A stretch of 64,000 bases of DNA from Clostridium lacusfryxellense (GTDB taxonomy: Bacteria; Bacillota; Clostridia; Clostridiales; Clostridiaceae): positions 62,001-126,000 of the forward strand of contig NZ_JAHLEB010000003.1 of the NCBI RefSeq assembly GCF_018861735.1, read 5' to 3'. The notes under the pieces are model-generated. The model worked only from the letters and a program-made list of their open reading frames with translations. It was not told the origin of the DNA and did not search any database. The position numbers were made by a program, and so were the translations under genes. Positions within the stretch are counted from its first letter, which is position 1, and each line of letters begins with the position of its first letter. This document shows, piece after piece, positions 57,490 through 64,000 of this stretch.

Positions 57490-57512
57490 TAAATGTACGT
57501 TTTGTACATTTA
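57490..57512. promoter_or_regulatory. operator-like palindrome upstream of the membrane protein
   Basis: TAAATGTAC (57490-57498) and GTACATTTA (57504-57512) are perfect nine-base arms with a five-base gap. No T run follows. A shorter TGTAC/GTACA pair precedes the response regulator at 58374-58389. Confidence 0.5.
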
Positions 57513-57583
57513 ATATTGTATTAATTTGAAAAACATTATAATATAAGTTAATAATGCACAATTTTAAAGGGAGGGTTTTAGTA

Positions 57584-58324
57584 ATGCTAAGAAATTTAAA
57601 GTATGAAATTAAATCAAGTTATTTTAGATATATTGTATCCTTTTTTATTTATACATTAATTGCTTCTATTTTAATGATGTTTTTTAGAAACTATGAGATT
57701 ATCAATACCTCATCATTTATTTTTGGAATTACAATATTAGGTATAATAACATTTTTGAAAATATTCAAAAGGTGTAATGAAAATATATATGGTAGTCAAG
57801 GATATCTTATCTTCACGCCTAATGAAGAGGGTAAAAGCATTATAATTTCAAAACTTATCCCTGACCTTATATGGATGTTTACATTGGCATTAATTATGGT
57901 ATCGTTAATTGTTGTACTTATTTTTAATTATAGCGATTTAAGCTATATTAAGGATTCTAGATATTTTTATGAAATAAATAAAACATATACAATAATGTAT
58001 CTAATTGAATATTTGTTAAATATGTTTCGTTCTGTGTTCGTAATGTATTTTTCATTTTGCATCTCAAGATTACCAATTTGGAAAAGATTTAGTACAATAG
58101 CAGGGTTTGGAACATATTTTTTGATTGAAGGTTTAAACTTATTCCCTTTATTATTCTTAAAAGAAGTAGCTAGGTATGTCAAAACCACAGCTGGGTATTA
58201 TGTCTTAGTAAAAGAATATCCAATAAATAATTTATTGATTTGGTATGTTATGGACATAGTTATATTGGCTTTAGTATTGTATGCAATTAGGCGACTACTT
58301 TATAATAAGAGAATATTAAAATAA
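57584..58324 (+). CDS. orphan ABC-2-like membrane protein
   Basis: 246 residues with about six hydrophobic segments. It begins MLRNLKYEIKSSYFRYIVSF and has the loop KRCNENIYGSQGYLIFTPNEEGKSIIISKLI, as in permeases of ABC-2 export systems. No ATPase gene adjoins it, so its partner is elsewhere or it works alone. GGGAGGG precedes the ATG at 57584. Confidence 0.8.
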   Translation: MLRNLKYEIKSSYFRYIVSFFIYTLIASILMMFFRNYEIINTSSFIFGITILGIITFLKIFKRCNENIYGSQGYLIFTPNEEGKSIIISKLIPDLIWMFTLALIMVSLIVVLIFNYSDLSYIKDSRYFYEINKTYTIMYLIEYLLNMFRSVFVMYFSFCISRLPIWKRFSTIAGFGTYFLIEGLNLFPLLFLKEVARYVKTTAGYYVLVKEYPINNLLIWYVMDIVILALVLYAIRRLLYNKRILK

Positions 58325-58415
58325 TCAATGTTTGATATATGATATAAGATTATCGTTTTTATTTGGAATATAGTGTACTTTGGGGGTACAATATATAAAG
58401 ATGGAGGGGTACATA

Positions 58416-59105
58416 ATGAATATTCTAATTGTAGAAGATGAGCAGGACATAAGAGAATTACTAGAGATACATTTATCAAAAGAAGGATATGTTATTTTTA
58501 CAGCAGAAGACGGCGAGCAAGCTTTGAATATATTTCAAAGTAAAGATATAGACATAGCTCTACTTGATGTTATGATCCCTAAAATTGATGGATTTAAGGT
58601 TTTGAAAAAGATTAGAGAAACAAGTGAAATACCAGTAATATTTATAACAGCAAGAGAGGAAGAGTCTGATAAAATTTTAGGACTTGGACTAGGTGCCGAT
58701 GATTATGTAATAAAACCATTTAGTCCCATTGAAATAATTGCGCGAGTTAAGGCTCAGCTAAGGCGATATTATAAATATTCTAACAAGACACACAAGACCG
58801 GTGTAGCAGTTGGACAATTAATGCTTGACAAGGAAAGTTGTTGTATTTATAAAAATAAAATAGAAGTCGCTTTAAACCCAAAGGAATATAGACTCCTTGA
58901 GTTTATTTTAGAGAACCCAGGAAAAGTTTATACTAAAAAGCAACTGTACGAAATAGTTTGGCAAAATCCTTACTATGGAGATTCAAACACCATTATGGTG
59001 CATATAAGTCATATTAGAGAAAAGATTGAGGAGGATCCTAAGAACCCACAATATTTGAAAACAATAAGGGGTATAGGATATAAAATGGAGAAAAACCATG
59101 ATTAA
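58416..59105 (+). CDS. OmpR-family response regulator
   Basis: 229 residues. Receiver Asp51 (IALLDVMIPK) and Lys in IKPFSP. The winged helix ends YLKTIRGIGYKME. It overlaps the kinase gene by eight bases. GGAGGGG before the ATG at 58416. A MATE exporter follows the pair and is a likely target. Confidence 0.94.
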   Translation: MNILIVEDEQDIRELLEIHLSKEGYVIFTAEDGEQALNIFQSKDIDIALLDVMIPKIDGFKVLKKIRETSEIPVIFITAREEESDKILGLGLGADDYVIKPFSPIEIIARVKAQLRRYYKYSNKTHKTGVAVGQLMLDKESCCIYKNKIEVALNPKEYRLLEFILENPGKVYTKKQLYEIVWQNPYYGDSNTIMVHISHIREKIEEDPKNPQYLKTIRGIGYKMEKNHD

Positions 59106-60552
59106 CAAAAGTAAATTAAAAATCTTAGCATCTTATTTTAAAAGTAAAAACATGGCAACTCAATTATTTAAAAATTATATTTTATTTTTAATTATATTAA
59201 TCTTAATATTTATCATAACAATGGGTGCATTAATGTTTTACTCTTCTATTAATTATGTAGATCCGTCATTGCAGAATGCAACAGCTCAATATATTATTAA
59301 ACAAAGTTATAAGGATATTAACGCTACGAATTTTATAAAGCATAAAGGCTATGTTGAAGTGCTTAACAAAAATTTAGTCATTGTTATGCAAAATGGTAGT
59401 AAACATGAGGTAGGTTTTAAATATACTCAGGAGTATTATAAAGATATGATTGATAATAATCTAAAGGATGGATATTTTTATTCTAGCAAAGACGAGAATG
59501 AAAAAGACTTTATTTTAATTACGGCAATGCCTAACAGTATCTTCGATGCTTATACATGGGGAATTGAACATAAAAAGGAATTAGAATATGATAGTAGGCC
59601 TAAAAATACAAGAATTACATTTTTAAAATTATTTCCATTTATAATATTTATATTTTTGTTATCTACAATGGTACTTTACTCTAAACTTACATCAATGATT
59701 TTTGTTAATCCATTAAAAAAACTTTTGCAAGGAGTTAATACTGTAAAAAATGGTGAATATTCAGCGCGTGTAGAAATTAATTCTTTAAATGAAATAGGAC
59801 AATTAAAAGATGCTTTTAATTTAATGGCAGAAAAAATACAGCAAGAAAAATTACTAAAAGAAAAAGCAGAAGATAACAGGAAAAGAATGATTCTTGACAT
59901 ATCTCATGATTTAAAAAACCCATTAACAAGTATATTGGGTTATTCAGAATTCCTATTAGAGAATGATGACATTGAAATAGAAGAAAAAAACAAATTATTA
60001 AAGGTTATTAATAATAATAGCAGACGTGCAAATGATTTAATTCAAGATCTTTTTGAATTTTCACGTGTTGAAAGTACAGAGTATAAATTGGAAATAGGTA
60101 AACATGATATTGGTGAGTTTTTAAGAGAATTTATTGCGGCGTATGTTCCTATGATGGAGCAAAAGCAGATTCAATATGAGTTTGATGTTACTGAAGATGA
60201 GGTTGAGATGTCATTTGATAGGAAAAACTTGGATAGAGCTTTATCAAACATTATATTAAATAGTATTAAATATAATAGTCCGGGAATTACTATTAGTATT
60301 AAGCTTTTATTAGAAAATGATGCGGCTATAATTATAATTGAAGACGATGGAATAGGAATACCTATAGAATTTCAAGGAAATATATTTGATCCCTTTGTAC
60401 GTGTAGATACTACAAGAAACTCTAAAAGTGGTGGAACGGGTCTTGGACTTGCAATATCAAAATCAATAATCGAAAAACATGGAGGGGATATAACTTTAGT
60501 GCAAAATGCAAATAAGGGTTGTAAATTTATAATAAAATTAAAAAAAGCTTAA
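59098..60552 (+). CDS. sensor histidine kinase
   Basis: 484 residues. Transmembrane helices near 24-46 and 180-202 flank an extracellular sensor of about 130 residues. A HAMP domain (NPLKKLLQGVNTV), HisKA (DISHDLKNPLTS, His270) and an HATPase domain (NIILNSIKYN, DDGIGI, GTGLGLAIS) follow. It pairs with the regulator that overlaps its start. Confidence 0.94.
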   Translation: MINKSKLKILASYFKSKNMATQLFKNYILFLIILILIFIITMGALMFYSSINYVDPSLQNATAQYIIKQSYKDINATNFIKHKGYVEVLNKNLVIVMQNGSKHEVGFKYTQEYYKDMIDNNLKDGYFYSSKDENEKDFILITAMPNSIFDAYTWGIEHKKELEYDSRPKNTRITFLKLFPFIIFIFLLSTMVLYSKLTSMIFVNPLKKLLQGVNTVKNGEYSARVEINSLNEIGQLKDAFNLMAEKIQQEKLLKEKAEDNRKRMILDISHDLKNPLTSILGYSEFLLENDDIEIEEKNKLLKVINNNSRRANDLIQDLFEFSRVESTEYKLEIGKHDIGEFLREFIAAYVPMMEQKQIQYEFDVTEDEVEMSFDRKNLDRALSNIILNSIKYNSPGITISIKLLLENDAAIIIIEDDGIGIPIEFQGNIFDPFVRVDTTRNSKSGGTGLGLAISKSIIEKHGGDITLVQNANKGCKFIIKLKKA

Positions 60553-60665
60553 GATTATATATATCCTAACCAAAGAAATTAAGATAAAATATTAAAATTT
60601 TGTATTATTCAAAAGGTTTTTGGGTTTATATGTAGAAATATTATATATAAAGAGGAGGAGATTAG

Positions 60666-62033
60666 TTGGATAGTTCAAAACAATTAGGGGAAGAAAGTAT
60701 AGGTAAGCTACTTATAAAGTTCTCTGTGCCAGCAATTATAGGGATGCTCGTCAATGGGTTATATAACGTTATTGATAGAGTATTTATAGGACGTGGCGTA
60801 GGGAACCTTGCTTTAGCGGGAGTTACAGTTACATTCCCTATTGCGATTATGATTATGGCTTTTGCAATGCTTGTGGGAATTGGAAGCGCAGCACTTATAT
60901 CTATAAAACTTGGGCAACAAAAGAAAGAAGAGGCAGAACACATCTTAGGGAATGCATTTACACTCCTTATTATAATTTCAATTTTAGTAACTATTTTAGG
61001 TCTTATATTTTTAGACCCTATTTTATCAAAAATAGGAGCTAGTAAAGATATTATGCCATTTGCTAAAGACTACATAACAATAATACTTATAGGTGGGATA
61101 TTCCAAGGTGTAGGCTTTGGACTCAATAACACAATACGATCTGAGGGAAATCCTAAAGCTGCTATGTTTACAATGTTAATAGGCGGAATTTTAAATACAA
61201 TTTTAGATCCAATTTTTATTTTTGTTTTTCATATGGGAACTAGAGGTGCAGCTATTGCAACTATTCTTTCTCAGGCTATAAGTATGATATGGGTATTATA
61301 TTATTTTTTTGGTGGTAAAAGTGTGTTAAAAATACGCTATAAAAATTTAAAGCTTGATGCTAAAGTTGTAAAAAGCATTTTTGCTATAGGTATGTCACCA
61401 TTTTCAATGCAACTTGCGGCAAGTGTAGTGTCTATTATATCTAATAGAAGTTTAGTTCAATATGGTGGGGATATAGCACTTGGAGCTATGGGAGTTATCA
61501 TGAGTGTGGTAATGATGATCTTAATGCCAACATTTGGGATTAACCAAGGTTGTCAACCAATTATCGGATATAATTATGGAGCAAAAAATTATCACCGCGT
61601 TAAACATGCATTATTTATAGCAATAATAGCAGCTACATGTATTACAGTAACTGGATTTGCAATTATAGAGTTATTTCCAAAGCAAATTATTGGTTTATTT
61701 AATAAGGATCCAGAGTTACTAGCGGTAGGTAGTCATGGAATTAGAATTTATCTTATGATGCTCCCTATAATAGGGTTCCAAATAGTTAGTGCTAACTACT
61801 TTCAAGCTATAGGGAAAGCTGGCATATCTATATTTTTAGGGTTAAGCAGACAGGTAATACTTCTTATACCATTACTATTTATTTTGCCAAGATTCTTTGG
61901 ATTAACTGGAGTGTGGATGTCAGGTCCTAGCTCAGATGCACTAGCTTCAATTATAACTGCAGTATTTATTTTTATAGAAATAAAACATCTAAATAAATTA
62001 CAAAGTGAAATGGAACCCGTAACTGTAAAATAA
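60666..62033 (+). CDS. MATE-family efflux transporter
   Basis: 455 residues with twelve predicted helices in two related halves. The N-terminus SIGKLLIKFSVPAIIGMLVNGLYNVIDRVFIG is typical of the Clostridium/MepA-like branch that expels cationic drugs using sodium or protons. It starts at TTG behind GAGGAGGAG. It lies 113 bases after the two-component genes with no terminator seen between. Confidence 0.93.
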   Translation: MDSSKQLGEESIGKLLIKFSVPAIIGMLVNGLYNVIDRVFIGRGVGNLALAGVTVTFPIAIMIMAFAMLVGIGSAALISIKLGQQKKEEAEHILGNAFTLLIIISILVTILGLIFLDPILSKIGASKDIMPFAKDYITIILIGGIFQGVGFGLNNTIRSEGNPKAAMFTMLIGGILNTILDPIFIFVFHMGTRGAAIATILSQAISMIWVLYYFFGGKSVLKIRYKNLKLDAKVVKSIFAIGMSPFSMQLAASVVSIISNRSLVQYGGDIALGAMGVIMSVVMMILMPTFGINQGCQPIIGYNYGAKNYHRVKHALFIAIIAATCITVTGFAIIELFPKQIIGLFNKDPELLAVGSHGIRIYLMMLPIIGFQIVSANYFQAIGKAGISIFLGLSRQVILLIPLLFILPRFFGLTGVWMSGPSSDALASIITAVFIFIEIKHLNKLQSEMEPVTVK

Positions 62034-62053
62034 ATTCTAATTTTAAAAAACGC

Positions 62054-62118
62054 AAAAAAGTATATATTACGTATAATGCATTGAAGCAAGTGCATTAACA
62101 GTAATATATACTTTTTTT
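62054..62118. repeat. hairpin repeat/terminator after the MATE gene
   Basis: Outer arms of 17 bases (62054-62070 and 62101-62117) enclose a second stem AATGCA/TGCATT. A T7 run follows. The left end matches the left end of the 190-base palindrome at 39625, including the bases ACGC before the A run. Acts as a terminator for the MATE gene. Confidence 0.85.
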
Positions 62119-62271
62119 ACTACATAGGAAACAGCTTGCGAATATTAAATTTGAAGTATATGTACTGCATATGAAGCCTACCGTCTAAAAGATTTATTTG
62201 ATGTTTATTGAGATTTATTATTTATTTATACGCTATCCATACTGGATACAGGTTAGTGCTGTTATATAGTA

Positions 62272-62501
62272 GGGATTCCTCCGGGAGTGGCATCAAATAA
62301 AAAGAGCAGAAACATTGAAATTCCATTTAAAATTCTTCTTTTGCAAATATAAAAAGCCCGTGAGCCTGACTGGAAGGAAGGCTAGCGAACCGGCGAACGC
62401 CGAATGTGAGCGCTAGAGAATTTTATATTTGCAAAAGATTAGAATTTCTTAATGAAATTTCACGTTTCAAACTCTTATTTGGTGTCACGCAGGAGAAAAT
62501 T
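62272..62501. repeat. 230-base fold-back element with GC-rich core
   Basis: Left arm (about 62275-62354) and right arm (62421-62500) are imperfect complements: TTTTGCAAATATAAAA pairs with TTTTATATTTGCAAAA, and CATCAAATAA with TTATTTGGTG. The 66-base core is far richer in G and C than the surroundings and has nested stems (CTAGCG with CGCTAG, CGGC with GCCG). The right end recurs at 33926-33967. No reading frame of note. Either a small non-autonomous mobile element or a structured RNA. Confidence 0.75.
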
Positions 62502-62521
62502 CATACTATGTGAACTATTTT

Positions 62522-62809
62522 TTATCTGATTTTATCAAGTTCTTTTTCAAGGCCTTTTATTCGTTTTTCTATTTTGCTTAAAGCATTACAATAATCTAAT
62601 AGAGAATTCTCAACTTGATTATTAGCTTTGAAAATTGTGTATAGTTCCTTACCTATATCTCTGTAGAGATCCTCCATACTATTTTCTTCAAAGTGAAGTT
62701 TATACTTAAGTTTGGATATTTCAATAAAGTTTTCAGATTTATTTGATATAATTTCTAAACCGTTACTTATAGAATCTTTTATTTTATTAAAATTAGGAGC
62801 AGTTTGCAT
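62522..62809 (-). CDS. small coiled-coil protein of unknown function
   Basis: 95 residues, highly charged and predicted helical throughout, with heptad-like spacing (SKIEKRIKGLEKELDKIR). No signal peptide, membrane segment or cysteine motif except a single Cys. AGGAGG precedes the ATG. It faces away from murI. I do not recognise a family. Confidence 0.75.
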   Translation of the reverse strand: MQTAPNFNKIKDSISNGLEIISNKSENFIEISKLKYKLHFEENSMEDLYRDIGKELYTIFKANNQVENSLLDYCNALSKIEKRIKGLEKELDKIR

Positions 62810-62976
62810 AACATTCCTCCTTTTATGTTATAATTTAAATTAGTTAGATAGACTTATTAATATATTATTTAATGTAATGTATATATGTGACTATAAAATT
62901 TGACCGCAGCAATATATACCTTTTTATTTTTATAGATGTTGCGTAGGATTATTAATTTTAATATGGTGGTGATTAT

Positions 62977-63750
62977 ATGAATAACAAAGAAAAATCAATA
63001 GGTTTTTTTGACTCTGGGGTAGGTGGAATAAGTGTCTTAAAGGAGTCTTTAAGTATATTGCCTAATGAAGATTTTATATATTTTGGGGATTCAATAAATG
63101 CGCCCTATGGAACTAAAAATGTAAATGAAGTTAAAAAGCTAGCTTTTAACGCGGTAGATTTTCTTTTAAATAAGGGAGTAAAAGTGATTGTAATCGCTTG
63201 TAATACCGCAACTAGTGCAGCTATAGATGATCTCAGATTAAGGTATACGGATATACCTATAATTGGAATAGAACCAGCACTGAAACCCGCTGTTGAAGTA
63301 AGTAGGGGCAGGAGTGTAGTTATTATGGCTACTCCTATGACTTTAGCTGAAAAGAAGTTTAGCAACTTAATGGAGGTATATAAGGAAGAGGTTGATATAA
63401 TACCACTACCTTGTGAAGGACTTGTTGAACTTATCGAAGAGGGGATTATAGAAGGCGAACAAGTTGAGAAATATCTTAAAGGAAAACTAACGAAGATTAT
63501 GCAAAGAGACGTAGCATCTATTGTCCTAGGATGTACTCATTATCCATTTATAAAAAAGGAATTAGTTAAAATTGTTGGGGAAAAAATTATTATAATTGAT
63601 GGAAGCATAGGGACTGTAAATCAGTTAAAAAGGAAGCTAGTTAGTAAAAATATTTTAAATGATAAGAAAACCAAGAGCCGTGTAAGCATATATAATTCCT
63701 CGCAAGATAATAAAATAATAGATTTAAGCTACAAATTGTTAAGATTATAA
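62977..63750 (+). CDS. murI: glutamate racemase (MurI)
   Basis: 257 residues. It supplies D-glutamate for peptidoglycan. GFFDSGVGGISVLKE, catalytic Cys in ACNTATSAA, and the second Cys in LGCTHYPFI are visible. GGTGGTGAT precedes the ATG. The 5' region contains an imperfect stem (62879-62889 with 62909-62919) followed by T5, which could attenuate transcription, but the evidence is weak. Confidence 0.96.
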   Translation: MNNKEKSIGFFDSGVGGISVLKESLSILPNEDFIYFGDSINAPYGTKNVNEVKKLAFNAVDFLLNKGVKVIVIACNTATSAAIDDLRLRYTDIPIIGIEPALKPAVEVSRGRSVVIMATPMTLAEKKFSNLMEVYKEEVDIIPLPCEGLVELIEEGIIEGEQVEKYLKGKLTKIMQRDVASIVLGCTHYPFIKKELVKIVGEKIIIIDGSIGTVNQLKRKLVSKNILNDKKTKSRVSIYNSSQDNKIIDLSYKLLRL

Positions 63751-63795
63751 AGAATTTAAGAAATTCATATAAGATTTGATTATAGATATGAAAAT

Positions 63796-63824
63796 AGTCT
63801 GAAAATAGCTTCAGGCTTTTTTTT
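63796..63824 (+). terminator. terminator after murI
   Basis: AGTCTGAA and TTCAGGCT (one T-G pair) with a six-base loop, followed by T8. Confidence 0.85.
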
Positions 63825-63950
63825 ATGGGATTTGCATTAAGTACTTTATTACAACAATATTTATGTATTTATATTTTAACTAGTATAACAATATCACGAG
63901 TAGCAGAATAGTATATATTGTACAAAACACAACAGAAATAAGGTGATGAA

Positions 63951-64000
63951 TTGAGGGTATTTCAATTAAAGAAAAATAATGAAAACCGCGAAGAAAATGA
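63951..64000 (+). CDS. start of an unidentified gene, cut by window end
   Basis: AAGGTGATGAA precedes TTG at 63951, and the frame stays open to the window end with a charged start (RVFQLKKNNENREEN). Too little is present to name it. Confidence 0.45.
   Translation, partial: MRVFQLKKNNENREEN

Noticed and set aside
62879-62925. Attenuator in the murI leader
   Set aside because: The stem is AT-rich and mismatched. T5 follows, but the evidence is too weak to list as its own feature.

Overview
The window looks like chromosome from a low-GC, spore-forming Firmicute, most likely Clostridium sensu stricto. The evidence is AT-rich codon use, strong AGGAGG-type ribosome sites, a spore-protein-like gene, a GerMN lipoprotein, and a FASII cluster in the clostridial order with FabT and FabK. 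I saw no rRNA, tRNA, complete insertion sequence, prophage or CRISPR array.

Region 1 (1-11.4 kb) is a complete type II fatty acid synthesis and acetyl-CoA carboxylase cluster: NMO-like flavoprotein (5' end outside), fabT, fabH, acpP, fabK, fabD, fabG, fabF, accB, fabZ, accC, accD, accA. A near-perfect sigma-A promoter in front of fabT is overlapped by a 25-base palindrome that reads as a FabT operator, so the regulator probably controls itself and the operon. A terminator-like hairpin lies between acpP and fabK. A DegV-family (fatty-acid-binding) gene follows.

Region 2 (12.4-22.5 kb) holds a short SASP-like gene, proC, a secreted protein of unknown role, an ABC-2 transporter with its two-component system, a small YciI-like gene behind a perfect LexA-box promoter, an HD-GYP protein, a SEC-C methionine aminopeptidase and a chagasin-like inhibitor.

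Region 3 (22.8-34 kb) has a 1812-residue signalling protein (pseudokinase, AAA ATPase, TPR, GAF, GGDEF, GAF). It is followed by a six-gene antimicrobial-peptide-resistance type module: response regulator, ABC pair, histidine kinase, second ABC pair.

Region 4 (34-48 kb) carries an M16C peptidase, a 2-hydroxyacid dehydrogenase and cinA. Next is a minus-strand block of ferritin, cytoplasmic subtilase, DUF606 protein, dimeric dUTPase and two 2H-phosphoesterase paralogues, one lacking a catalytic motif. A DUF1540 protein, murA, an MBL hydrolase of the WalJ type, a GerMN lipoprotein and a SEC-C protein complete it.

Region 5 (48-64 kb) carries a TetR-controlled ABC transporter, rlmH, a BaiN-type flavoprotein, a GmhB-like HAD phosphatase, the remnant of a second HD-GYP gene, a LacI-deoC-pdp deoxynucleoside operon with a cre site, an orphan membrane protein, a two-component system with a MATE exporter, a small coiled-coil protein, murI and the start of one more gene.

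The least explained material is intergenic. It comprises two arrays of 12-base hairpin repeats whose arms covary (19.1 and 46.7 kb), a hairpin family with AAAAAGTATATATTAC-type ends (2.8, 39.7 and 62.1 kb), and a roughly 230-base fold-back with a GC-rich core at 62.3 kb whose right end recurs at 33.9 kb.
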